Origin: Alcaligenaceae bacterium SAGV5
Lineage (GTDB): Bacteria > Pseudomonadota > Gammaproteobacteria > Burkholderiales > Burkholderiaceae_B
Assembly: GCA_009360345.1 (NCBI GenBank)
Contig: SPDP01000004.1
Coordinates: forward strand, 124,001-188,000
Length of the DNA: 64,000 nucleotides
Direction: 5' to 3'
Each line of letters opens with the position of its first letter. Positions within the stretch are counted from its first letter, which is position 1. A program made the translations under genes and the position numbers. The notes beneath the pieces are model-generated. The model had not been told where the DNA came from. It ran no database searches and worked only from the letters and a program-made list of their open reading frames with translations. Shown here in pieces: positions 46,714-55,766 of the stretch.

Positions 46714-47634
46714 ATGCAAGAAAAGAACCCCCATGCCCGCCGCGCCGGCCTGGCCGGCAGGCGCCTCGCGCTGCTGACCGCATGCGTGGCTTCGCTGGCC
46801 GTGATGAGCGGCTGCTCGATGTTCCGCAGTTCGAAGGAGCCCGCATCACCGTCTTCGGCGGCCGCGGCGAACGGGGCCAGCCCCCCCGCGGTGGAGTTTC
46901 CCGCCCGCGAGTCCGCATCGCTCAAGGAGGGCACCTTCGTCAACCTGGACAATCTCAGGCAGATGATCCCGGGCATGACCAAGCCCCAGGTCTACGACCT
47001 GCTCGGCCCCCCGCATTTCAGCGAGGGCGTGTTCGGCGTGCGCACCTGGAACTACATCTTCAATTTCCGCACGGGCAACGGCAACGAGTTCATCACCTGC
47101 CAGTACCAGTTGCGCTTCAACAAGGACATGCAGACCGAGGCCGGCAACTGGAACCGGCGCGAGTGCGCGGATTTCGTGTTTCCGCGCCCGGTGGCCGCCC
47201 CGCCGCCGCCACCTCCGCCGCCGGCGCCCGTGCCGGTGAAACCGGCTCCCAGGCAGATCACGCTGGGCGCCGACGCGCTGTTCGCGTTCGACCGGTCCGA
47301 TCTGGCCAGCATGTCGCCTGAAGGGCGCCGCCGCCTGGACGAGATCGGCAAGGAACTGCGCAGCGTGGATGTCGAGCGGGTGCGCGTGATCGGCCATGCC
47401 GACCGGCTGGGCAGCGCGAGCTACAACGACAGGTTGTCCCGGCAGCGGGCCGCCACGGTGGTGACCTATCTGGTCAACTCCGGCGTGCCGTCCAACCTCA
47501 TCAGTTCGGACGGCAGGGGCTCGCGCGAGCCGTTGGTGCAGTGCGACCAGCGCAATCGCAACGACCTGATCGCCTGCCTGGCGCCGAACCGCCGGGTCGT
47601 CATCGAGATCCAGGGCAAGGCCGGCAGTTCGTGA
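46714..47634 (+). CDS. TpgA-like outer-membrane lipoprotein with BamE/SmpA and OmpA domains
   Basis: Lipoprotein of 306 residues: lipobox VMSGC (Cys about 34), a BamE/SmpA-type domain (about 75-150; LRQMIPGMTKPQVYDLLGPP), a Pro-rich linker, and an OmpA peptidoglycan-binding domain (RVIGHADRLGSASYNDRLS). This order and the position 29 bp after a trimeric autotransporter match TpgA of Acinetobacter, which binds the adhesin and ties it to peptidoglycan. ATG 46714 has GGAGGTCAGG directly upstream. Two late cysteines (QCDQRNRNDLIAC) may form a disulfide. Confidence 0.88.
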   Translation: MQEKNPHARRAGLAGRRLALLTACVASLAVMSGCSMFRSSKEPASPSSAAAANGASPPAVEFPARESASLKEGTFVNLDNLRQMIPGMTKPQVYDLLGPPHFSEGVFGVRTWNYIFNFRTGNGNEFITCQYQLRFNKDMQTEAGNWNRRECADFVFPRPVAAPPPPPPPPAPVPVKPAPRQITLGADALFAFDRSDLASMSPEGRRRLDEIGKELRSVDVERVRVIGHADRLGSASYNDRLSRQRAATVVTYLVNSGVPSNLISSDGRGSREPLVQCDQRNRNDLIACLAPNRRVVIEIQGKAGSS

Positions 47635-47689
47635 GGCCATCCGCGCCGCCCGGGCGGCGCGGAAGCCCGGCGCATTCTTCGCATTTCGT

Positions 47690-47718
47690 TTGTCTGGCGG
47701 TCGTCTCCGAGTTAGGAT
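47690..47718 (+). promoter_or_regulatory. Sigma70-type promoter for the DUF442 gene
   Basis: TTGTCT (47690-47695) and TAGGAT (47713-47718) are separated by 17 bp, 90 bp before the ATG at 47808. A 22-bp perfect palindrome (47641-47662, CCGCGCCGCCC and its complement) just after the lipoprotein gene may end the upstream transcript, though it lacks a T run. Confidence 0.5.
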
Positions 47719-47807
47719 TACCCCTTATCGATCTCCCGCAACGCGCGGGCCGCAAGGCTCTTCCGGGAGCGCGCGCGGCGCGCGGGGGGATCCTTCCGGA
47801 GACACGC

Positions 47808-48146
47808 ATGTCCGCATTCACTTCCCTGACCGAAAACTTCGCCGTGGCGCCCCAACTGGCCCCGGACGACATGGCGGCCGTCGCCGCGGCCGGTTTCAAG
47901 AGCGTCATCAACAACCGGCCCGATTTCGAAGGCGGGCCGGCCCAGCCGTCCAGCGAGCAGATGCAGGCCGCGGCGCAGGCGGCGGGGCTGAGCTACGTCC
48001 ACCAGCCGGTCAACGGGGCGAATATCCAGCCGGGCGACGTTGCCACGTTCGCTTCCCTGCTCAAGACCCTGCCGGGGCCGGTCCTGGCCTTCTGCCGCAG
48101 CGGGGCGCGCTCGACCAAGCTGTTCATGTCGGCCAGTTCTCTCTGA
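47808..48146 (+). CDS. DUF442/TIGR01244-type sulfurtransferase-phosphatase
   Basis: Small protein of 112 residues with a dual-specificity-phosphatase-like fold. The active-site loop is FCRSGARST (Cys-x5-Arg). FKSVINNRPDFEGG and HQPVNGANIQPGDV are family segments; members are related to the N-terminal domain of BLH proteins in sulfide or biofilm metabolism. ATG 47808 follows CCGGAGACACGC. Twelve bp separate it from the truncated DUF748 gene, so they were probably co-transcribed. Confidence 0.87.
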   Translation: MSAFTSLTENFAVAPQLAPDDMAAVAAAGFKSVINNRPDFEGGPAQPSSEQMQAAAQAAGLSYVHQPVNGANIQPGDVATFASLLKTLPGPVLAFCRSGARSTKLFMSASSL

Positions 48147-48158
48147 CCGGGCCGCGCC

Positions 48159-49289
48159 GTGGCTTTCACGCTGGCGGGAGCGGTCGATGGCGTCAGGCGG
48201 CGGCGCAAGCCCCTGCTGCGCATTCTCATTGTCCTTCTGGCGCTCTGGCTGCTGTTCCTGGCCCTGGCCGCCTGGGGCATCCCCCGGCTGGTCCGGAGCG
48301 TGGCCCTGGCGCAGGTGCCGGAGGTCCTGGGCCGGACGGCCCGCATGGGCGAGGTATCGTTCAATCCCTTCAAGCTGCGCCTGCGCATCCATGATTTCGC
48401 CATCCTCGACCGGGCGGGCGCCAATCCGGATTTCTCGGTATCGCAGGTCGAGGTCAATGCCTCCATTTCGTCGCTGTTCCGGTTCGCGCCGGTGGTGGAC
48501 GGGCTGACGGTCACCGCGCCGCGCGTCTCGCTGGTCCGCGAAGGGCCGCAGCGCTTCAATATCAGCGATATCCTCGACCGGCTGGCGGCCAAGCCTTCGG
48601 AAGGCGGCCCGCCGCCCAGGTTCTCGCTGAACAACGTCAAGCTGGACGATGGCGAGATTACCGTCGACGACAAGGTCACGGGCCGCCAGCACACGGTGCG
48701 CGACCTGCAGGTGGGCATCCCGTTCCTGTCCACCCTGGCCTATGCCACCGACATCGACGTGCAGCCCCGCTTGTCGGCCCTGGTCAACGGCAGTCCGTTC
48801 AACCTGGATGGCACCGCGCGGCCTTTCGATACGCCGCGCACGTCCTCGCTGCATCTCAAGATCGATGACCTGGGGCTGGATGCGCTGGCCGATGCCGTCC
48901 CGGGCGCGATGCCGCTGGTGGTCAAGCATGCGCGGCTGGACAGCGATGCCCAACTGGTGTTCGAGGAGGGCGGGGCGGCAGCGCCCAAGGTGCGCCTGGA
49001 GGGCAATGCCACGGTGCGCGAGGTCGACGTGCGCGACCAGGGCGATGCCGCGCTGCTGGCGTTCAAGAGCCTGGCGCTGGAGAAATTCGCGCTGGAACCG
49101 TTGGCGCGCCGTTTCCAGGCGGAACGCATCATCCTGGCCGGCCCCTCGATCCATGCCAGCCGCGCGGCCGACGGCCGCGTGAACCTGGCCGAGGTGGCGG
49201 CCCGTTTCCAGCAGCCGGCGGCGCCAGCCACCGCCGCTCCGACCGCGCCGCTTCCATCCGCCGGTCCGTCCCCATCGCCGTCCCCGTCG
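48159..49289 (+). pseudogene. DUF748/AsmA-like envelope protein, 3'-truncated
   Basis: The first 377 codons of an AsmA-like DUF748 protein. Seen: a basic N-terminus, a membrane anchor (LRILIVLLALWLLFLALAAW), then repeated beta-rich units (VEVNASISSLFRFAPVVDGL; FSLNNVKLDDGEITVDDKVT). Full members are usually far longer (around 1000 residues or more). Homology stops at a Pro/Ser linker near 49289; beyond that the open frame is merely the antisense of tolA, tolR and tolQ. Start GTG 48159. Either the far part was lost or it lies elsewhere in the genome. Confidence 0.82.
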
Positions 49290-49505
49290 CTCGGGCGTGG
49301 GGGTCGGCTCGGGCTGGTTGGGCGAGGGCAGCGCCGTCCACAGTTCGGCCTGGACCGGGCCCGGCGAGCGCCGGTTCCAGTCCAGGCTGAAAATCAGGGC
49401 GGCGGCCAGCAGCAGGTGCATCAGCACCGCCAGGCCGAAGGATTGCCACTTGCCGGGTTCCGGCGGTCGTCGGAGAGGTCGGTTGGATCGGTCGTTGGGC
49501 GCCAT
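49290..49505 (-). pseudogene. tolA: tolA 5' fragment (first 72 codons)
   Basis: N-terminal TolA: cytoplasmic head MAPNDRSNRPLRRPPEPGKW, membrane helix FGLAVLMHLLLAAALIFSLD, then AELWTALPSPNQPEPTPTPE. After that, where TolA domains II and III should follow, the frame reads antisense through the DUF748 gene (Arg/Gly-rich, no homology). The frame stays open to 47718, so a chimeric protein could be made, but it lacks the TolB/Pal-interacting domain. tolB and pal are not downstream. It starts 6 bp after tolR. Confidence 0.85.
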
Positions 49506-49511
49506 GGGCGA

Positions 49512-50635
<1,124 letters not shown>

Positions 50636-50685
50636 GCAGAGTCCTTTGGGGGCGAAAGAGGGTGCCTGAAGGGGTGGAGTCGGGA

Positions 50686-51123
50686 CTAATCGGTTGCGGG
50701 TGCCGCCGCGAGCGGCGCGAGCGCCAGGACCAGGTCAGGGGGCAGCGCGCGCGGACGCAATGTCGCGTGATCGACGCATCCTACCTGGACCTTGCCGGTC
50801 GCGAGCAGTTCATCGCCGCGTTCGCAAAATTGCAGGAAATCGATGGAAGCCTTGCCCAGGCGCGAGACCTGGCAGCGGATGGTCAGGGAATCGTCCAGCG
50901 CGGCCGGCCGCCGATACTGGGTCTCGATACCGCGCACGATGAAGATGCAGCCGGTCCTGGCGGCCAGCGCGCGCTGTTCGACGCCCAGCGCGCGCAGCCA
51001 CTCGGTGCGCGCGCGTTCGAAGAACTTGAGATAGTTGGCGTAGTAGACCACGCCGCCGGCGTCGGTATCTTCGTAGTAGACCCGGATCGGGAACCGGAAA
51101 TCTTCACTGGCGGGTTGGAGCAC
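50686..51123 (-). CDS. ybgC: Tol-Pal system-associated acyl-CoA thioesterase
   Basis: Hotdog-fold thioesterase of 145 residues. The catalytic segment is RVYYEDTDAGGVVYYANYLK with Asp in EDTD, followed by FFERARTEWLRALG. It is conventionally the first gene of the tol-pal operon, as here, 50 bp before tolQ. The GTG start at 51123 gives the family length. Physiological substrate unsettled. Confidence 0.92.
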   Translation of the reverse strand: MLQPASEDFRFPIRVYYEDTDAGGVVYYANYLKFFERARTEWLRALGVEQRALAARTGCIFIVRGIETQYRRPAALDDSLTIRCQVSRLGKASIDFLQFCERGDELLATGKVQVGCVDHATLRPRALPPDLVLALAPLAAAPATD

Positions 51124-51623
51124 GAGGCAGGCCTTGGACGAGTCGAGCGAGCTTGGGGCCGAAAAGGCCCTGGGGCGAAATTGTAAACAACCCGCCGGCC
51201 CGGGGCATCCGACCGCCGTCCGCGCATTGTGCCAAATGTGACGGCTTGTAAAGCGGGAAACTTTAGCGCGCCAGGTCCGTCAGATGCCAGGAAGCGTTGA
51301 TTGCAAGCCTGTGCGGCTTCGGGTGCGTGGGTGGCGCCGTCCGGGTTATCGACGCTTCCACCCTTTTATGGGTCGGACGATTTTGCTCCGTGTTGTCATG
51401 GCCGCGTCATCGGCGCCGTTCATGATGTCGTCCGACTTGATGTCAACTGTGCCCTGCACAGTCGAGCCCGTGACCTGGGGGATGCCCAGCACGGGCTTTT
51501 CCTTTTGGCGAGTCCGGCGCGGGGCTCCGGCGGCGACGTGCCTGCCGCATCGGGAACTTTCCCCGCCCGGCGGGCATTCATCCGGGAAGGCGGTTCTCCC
51601 GCCCGCCCCGTTGACGAGCCACC
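51124..51623. other. Intergenic region upstream of the repeat protein gene
   Basis: About 500 bp between the divergent ybgC and the repeat-protein gene with no convincing protein frame. It is rich in secondary structure: AAGCC-tgtgc-GGCTT, CGTCCG...CGGACG around ACCC-ttttat-GGGT, and a terminator at 51466. It could hold a small RNA or a long 5' leader. No clear sigma70 promoter was seen. Confidence 0.4.
51466..51506 (+). terminator. Rho-independent terminator with no evident gene
   Basis: GCCCGTG (51466-51472) pairs with CACGGGC (51490-51496), followed by TTTTCCTTTT. No protein gene on the plus strand ends here, which suggests a small RNA or an attenuator 118 bp upstream of the repeat-protein start. 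Confidence 0.6.
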
Positions 51624-53345
51624 ATGCCAAGCCCCATTTCACGTTCCCCCAGTCCTGCAGCCGGCGATGCGCTGGCATCGACGCCTGCTACGCCCGAGCG
51701 GCGACCGGCGGAGGGGCCGGCCGCCGGGCCAGGGGCGCCTGCGATGTCGGCCGCGCAAGGACGTACGCAGGCCGAGCGGGCCCGGGCCAGTGTCCTGCGC
51801 GACTTGATGCGGCAGCAGTCCTTGGTGGGGATGTCCGAGAATATCGTGCAGCATGAGACTGTCAGCGACGAGGCGATGGCCCGCGTACGCGCCCTGGTCG
51901 CGCGGGGGCCCGTCGTTCCGGCCCCGGGCGATGGCCATGAAGGGGCCGGTGCCCAGGGCATGAATCCGGCGATCCCCTACGTGGTGGAGGCGCGCAAGCG
52001 CCTGCTGCGGCTGGAGGATCCGCCCGCCACGCGGCGAGAGTGCGACGAGCTGCGCGAGCAATTGGAGCTATGCCATCTCGATCCGGCGTCCTATGGCATC
52101 GGGGAGACGGCCTTGCAGGCCCAGACATACCGGGCGTATGTGGAAGCGCTGATATGGGCGGCGTATGACAGCAACTCATCCTTCGAGGATGTCCCCTTCG
52201 CGGACGACCTGCTTCCCCCGCAGGTGCCGGGTCGGCAAGGCCGGGCGTTGAACGAACTCGGATTTTCCGACATCGATGTCATTCATATCGGCTCCAGCGG
52301 AATCCGGAATCTGGACGGAACGGTGGCGCTGAGCCCTGTCCTGCTTTCGCCGGAGTTCGGTGTGAACCATATCGCCGGTATCGCCATACGGCCGGATGGC
52401 CACGCCACCCTGGCGGTGATGGACCGGTACATCCGGGAGCTGACCAGGCTCGGTCATGGGATGCAGGACATCGCCTATGTCGCGGGAGAATTCGAAGGGG
52501 TCAGGAACTTGCAGGCGGTGCTCAGGTTGACCGGCCGGCTTCGGGAGCTGGGATTCCGCCACGGCCAGATCGCGAACATGGCCGCGCGTTTTCGTGGAGA
52601 CCGGAACCTGGAGCAGGTGGTTGCCGAACCCACGGTCGCGCTGTTGCGGCAAGGCTTTCCCACGGACGGCATCGAATGTGTGGCCGCGCACTTGCACGGA
52701 AGCAGGAACGTGGAAAAGCTGGTCGAGCTTTATGACGATCTGCGCGCCCTCGGCTTTTCCGAGGCCGACATCATAGGCATCGGCGGGCAGGTACGCGGCG
52801 ACCGGAACCTGGAAGCGGCGCACGGGTGCGCTGCCGGGCTGGGCGAACACGGCTTCGCTCCGGCGCAGGTGGCCGCGATGGCGCGACAGCAGGGCGGATA
52901 TCGGACCGTGCGGAAGATGGCCGAACTGGCGCCTGCATTCGAGCGGCTGGGTATCCTTCCGGACAGCCTTTCGGAGGTCGCCACGCATCCCGAGGGGGAC
53001 CGGAGCCTGGAACGGCTGCATGAACTCGCCGGCAGGCTACGGGAACTGGGGTTTTCCTTGGAAGATATCGTTCGCGTCGCGAGCTTTCCCGAGGGAGACC
53101 TAAACTTGCAGACGATGTCCGAGGTGGCCCCCCGCCTTGCCGGGCATGGGTTGTCCAACGATGACATCGTGCGTATCGCGGCGTTCTTCGGTGGGTACGA
53201 CAACCTGTCCGCGACCGACAGGCTGGCTCCGCGACTGCTTGAGCTGGGGATGCAGCTTGGCGAGCTCGTCGAGCTGGCCGCCGCCTTCGAGGGGGATTTT
53301 GCGTTGCGGGCAAGCCTGCCGGACGACGACCGGTCGTGGCAATAG
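51624..53345 (+). CDS. TALE/Bat-like tandem-repeat protein, putative effector
   Basis: Protein of 573 residues with no recognised exact family. Residues 1-45 are disordered and Ser/Pro/Ala-rich (MPSPISRSPSPAAGDALAS), like a type III secretion leader; 46-213 are helical. From 214 to the end run eleven units of about 33 residues (214-244, then 245, 278, 311, 345, 378, 411, 444, 477, 510, 543-573). The consensus F-S-x-x-D-I-V-x-I-A at positions 1-10, Gly15, Leu19, Leu29 and Gly33 matches TAL-effector and especially Burkholderia Bat repeats; positions 12-13 vary as in TALE specificity residues. No nuclear localisation or activation tail follows. GC is lower in places (50% at 52261-52320). mTERF-like or other alpha-solenoid origin remains possible. 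Confidence 0.75.
   Translation: MPSPISRSPSPAAGDALASTPATPERRPAEGPAAGPGAPAMSAAQGRTQAERARASVLRDLMRQQSLVGMSENIVQHETVSDEAMARVRALVARGPVVPAPGDGHEGAGAQGMNPAIPYVVEARKRLLRLEDPPATRRECDELREQLELCHLDPASYGIGETALQAQTYRAYVEALIWAAYDSNSSFEDVPFADDLLPPQVPGRQGRALNELGFSDIDVIHIGSSGIRNLDGTVALSPVLLSPEFGVNHIAGIAIRPDGHATLAVMDRYIRELTRLGHGMQDIAYVAGEFEGVRNLQAVLRLTGRLRELGFRHGQIANMAARFRGDRNLEQVVAEPTVALLRQGFPTDGIECVAAHLHGSRNVEKLVELYDDLRALGFSEADIIGIGGQVRGDRNLEAAHGCAAGLGEHGFAPAQVAAMARQQGGYRTVRKMAELAPAFERLGILPDSLSEVATHPEGDRSLERLHELAGRLRELGFSLEDIVRVASFPEGDLNLQTMSEVAPRLAGHGLSNDDIVRIAAFFGGYDNLSATDRLAPRLLELGMQLGELVELAAAFEGDFALRASLPDDDRSWQ
52263..53342 (+). repeat. Eleven tandem 33-residue coding repeats
   Basis: Degenerate 99-bp coding units. 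Eight are exactly 33 residues (R1, R2 and R4-R9); the fourth unit is 34, the first is 31 with a two-residue gap at the variable loop, and the last is a 31-residue C-terminal unit. Residues at positions 12-13, from the second unit on, are RP, EF, RF, HL, QV, QQ, HP, FP, FF and AF. DNA identity between units is low, so the array is old rather than newly expanded. Confidence 0.8.
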
Positions 53346-53352
53346 TCCCGTG

Positions 53353-54423
53353 CTACGCGAACAGATCGCCCCCGCCCGCCTGCGTCGGCGGCGTCAGGCC
53401 CAGGTGGCGGTAGGTACCCTGCGTGGCGATCCGGCCGCGCGGGGTGCGCTGCACGTAGCCGTGCTGGATCAGGTAGGGCTCGATCACATCCTCGATGGTG
53501 TCGCGTTCCTCGCCGATGGCGGCGGACAGGCTGTCCAGGCCGACGGGGCCGCCGTCGAACTTGTAGACGATGGCTTCCAGCAGCTTGCGGTCCATGATGT
53601 CCAGGCCGGCGGGGTCGACGTCCAGCATGGACAGCGCGGCCTGGGCCACCTCGCCGGTGATGCGGCCGCCGGCCTTGACCTCGGCGTAGTCGCGCACCCG
53701 GCGCAGCAGCCGGTTGGCGATGCGGGGCGTGCCGCGCGAACGGCATGCGATTTCGCGGGCGCCTTCCTCGGCGATGGCGGCGTTGAGCAGGCCGGCGCTG
53801 CGGGTCACGATGGAGGACAGCTCGTCGGCGGTGTAGAACTCCAGGCGCGCGATGATGCCGAAGCGGTCGCGCAGCGGATTGGTCAGCATGCCCGCGCGGG
53901 TGGTGGCGCCGACCAGCGTGAAGGGTTGCAGGTCGAGCTTGACGCTGCGGGCGGCGGGGCCTTCGCCGATCAGGATGTCGATCTGGAAGTCTTCCAGCGC
54001 GGGGTAGAGGATTTCCTCGACCACCGGCGACAGGCGGTGGATCTCGTCGATGAAGAGGACGTCGTTGCGTTCCAGGTTGGTCAGCAGCGCCGCGAGATCG
54101 CCCGGCCGCTCCAGCACGGGGCCCGAAGTCTGGCGCAATTGCACGCCCATCTCGCGCGCGACGATGTGGGCCAGCGTGGTCTTGCCCAGGCCGGGCGGGC
54201 CGAACAGCAGGACGTGGTCCAGCGATTCCTGGCGGTTGCGCGCGGCGGCGATGAAGATCTCGAGCTGTTCGCGGATGCGGCGCTGGCCGACGTATTCGTC
54301 CAGCGCCTTGGGGCGCAGCGCGCGTTCGATGGCCTCTTCGTTGGGGGACGAGGCGCGCGGCGAGATCACCCGCATGTCGGGGGCGTCGTCTCGGATGGAA
54401 AGCTTGTCGGGCTGGATCGCCAT
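53353..54423 (-). CDS. ruvB: Holliday junction branch-migration ATPase RuvB
   Basis: Hexameric AAA+ motor driving branch migration with RuvA and supporting RuvC cleavage. It has 356 residues. Seen: RPKALDEYVGQRRIREQL, Walker A LLFGPPGLGKTTLAHI, Walker B VLFIDEIHRLSP, sensor GATTRAGMLTNPLRDRF, and a C-terminal winged helix ending GYVQRTPRGRIAT. Last of the leftward ruvC-ruvA-gst-ruvB series; its 3' end is 7 bp from the convergent repeat-protein gene. Confidence 0.97.
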   Translation of the reverse strand: MAIQPDKLSIRDDAPDMRVISPRASSPNEEAIERALRPKALDEYVGQRRIREQLEIFIAAARNRQESLDHVLLFGPPGLGKTTLAHIVAREMGVQLRQTSGPVLERPGDLAALLTNLERNDVLFIDEIHRLSPVVEEILYPALEDFQIDILIGEGPAARSVKLDLQPFTLVGATTRAGMLTNPLRDRFGIIARLEFYTADELSSIVTRSAGLLNAAIAEEGAREIACRSRGTPRIANRLLRRVRDYAEVKAGGRITGEVAQAALSMLDVDPAGLDIMDRKLLEAIVYKFDGGPVGLDSLSAAIGEERDTIEDVIEPYLIQHGYVQRTPRGRIATQGTYRHLGLTPPTQAGGGDLFA

Positions 54424-54493
54424 GGGGGTATTCTGCCTAGAACTGCCGGTATGTTAGCCCGTTCCGTGCCGGGGCGCGGCCGCGGGCGCCGGG

Positions 54494-55141
54494 TCAGTAG
54501 TCCAGCCGTCCGTACAGTTCGCCGAAGGGCACCATGACGTGCTCGCGGTAGCTCGGGCGCTGCTGTAGCCGCTGGTACCAGGCCTGGACGTGGGGCACGT
54601 CGGGCCGGGCGATGTCCAGGCCGAAATAGCGGTACAGCGCCGTGCCGGCGGGGATGTCGGCCAGGGTGAGCCGGTCGCCGCCAAGAAAGGGCCGGGTCGC
54701 CAGCAGGGTATCCAGCAGGCGGAAGTACCCGGCGCATTCCTCGACGCGGGCGCGGATCCGGTCGGGATCGCGCAGGGGTTCGGGGGTCCGGTAGTAGCCC
54801 CAGAACACGCCGGTCAGGAAGGCGGGTTGCAGGGACGTGTGTGCCCAGTCCATCCAGCGTTCGGCCTGCGAGCGCGCGGCCGGGTCTGCCGGCCAGAAGT
54901 CCGGGGCGCCGTGGCGGGCCGCCAGGTAGCGCAGGATGGTATGGGATTCCCAGACGACGGTGCCCTGGTCGTCGATGACCGGCACCCGGCCATGGGGGTT
55001 CATGGCGCGGAATTCAGGCGTGTCGACCAGGCCATGCTCGCCGCCGGCGGGGATGTGTTCGCAGGCCAGGCCCAGTTCGCCCGCGAACCAGAGCACCTTC
55101 TGTACATTGAAGGAACTGCGCCGTCCCCAGATCCTGAGCAT
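54494..55141 (-). CDS. Glutathione S-transferase family protein
   Basis: Cytosolic GST-fold protein of 215 residues. The N-terminal thioredoxin-like domain includes WGRRSSFNVQKVLWFAGEL (possible catalytic Ser), the cis-Pro segment HGRVPVIDD and ESHTILRYLA for glutathione binding. The helical domain contains LTLADIPAGTALYRY. It sits between ruvA and ruvB, an unrelated insert in the ruv series. Substrate unknown. Confidence 0.88.
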   Translation of the reverse strand: MLRIWGRRSSFNVQKVLWFAGELGLACEHIPAGGEHGLVDTPEFRAMNPHGRVPVIDDQGTVVWESHTILRYLAARHGAPDFWPADPAARSQAERWMDWAHTSLQPAFLTGVFWGYYRTPEPLRDPDRIRARVEECAGYFRLLDTLLATRPFLGGDRLTLADIPAGTALYRYFGLDIARPDVPHVQAWYQRLQQRPSYREHVMVPFGELYGRLDY

Positions 55142-55160
55142 GCGGCCTCCCTCGGCGTGC

Positions 55161-55736
55161 CTACCGCGCGAGCGCCTTGAGCGCCAGCTTGATACCTTCC
55201 GAGACGCCCACGCCGGCCGGCAGGTTCTTTACCGAGGCGACGGCTTCGCGATCGGAATAGCCCAGCGCCACCAGGGCGTTGAGAATGTCCGTCTGGCCGT
55301 CGGCCACCACGTGGCCGGCCGCGGCACCGAGATCGGCGCCCAGCTTGCCCTTGAGTTCCAGCAGCAGCCGTTCGGCCGTCTTCTTGCCTATGCCCGGCAC
55401 GCGGGTCAGGCGCCCGGCCTCCTGCAGGGTGACGGCCTGCGACAGCTCGGCCACCGTCATGCCCGACAGCACGGCCAGCGCGATCCTGGCGCCCACCCCG
55501 CTGACCTTGATGAGTTCGCGGAAGGTGACGCGTTCGGCCGCGGTGCCGAAGCCGTACAGCACGTGGGCGTCCTCGCGTATGGCCAGGTGGGTGAGCAGCG
55601 TCACCCGGGCACCGAGTTCAGGCAGGGAATACAGCGTGCTCATCGGCACGTCCAGTTCATAGCCCACGCCGTTCACATCCAGGCAGACGGTGGGCGGTTG
55701 TTTCTCGACCAGCGTTCCGGTCAGGCGTCCGATCAT
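55161..55736 (-). CDS. ruvA: Holliday junction DNA helicase subunit RuvA
   Basis: Tetrameric protein binding Holliday junctions and loading RuvB. It has 191 residues: OB-fold start MIGRLTGTLVEKQPPTVCLD, helix-hairpin-helix segments VSGVGARIALAVLSGM and VPGIGKKTAERLLLELK, and the C-terminal RuvB-contact domain (LNALVALGYSDREAVASV). Starts 30 bp after ruvC. Confidence 0.96.
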   Translation of the reverse strand: MIGRLTGTLVEKQPPTVCLDVNGVGYELDVPMSTLYSLPELGARVTLLTHLAIREDAHVLYGFGTAAERVTFRELIKVSGVGARIALAVLSGMTVAELSQAVTLQEAGRLTRVPGIGKKTAERLLLELKGKLGADLGAAAGHVVADGQTDILNALVALGYSDREAVASVKNLPAGVGVSEGIKLALKALAR

Positions 55737-55766
55737 GAGTTCACCTTGGCGACTTGTCGTCGCACG

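Noticed and set aside
47718..49505. A 595-codon minus-strand frame starting as TolA
   Set aside because: Only the first 72 codons are TolA; the rest is antisense to the DUF748 and DUF442 genes. Treated as a truncated gene at a junction, not as a novel fusion protein.
51346..51678. A 110-codon minus-strand frame upstream of the repeat-protein gene
   Set aside because: No ribosome site, no recognisable domain, and it overlaps a clear plus-strand terminator and the start of the repeat-protein gene.
52263..53342. Reading the repeat protein as a canonical TAL effector with a decodable target
   Set aside because: The residues at positions 12-13 are not standard specificity pairs and Gly14 is mostly missing, so no target sequence can be deduced.
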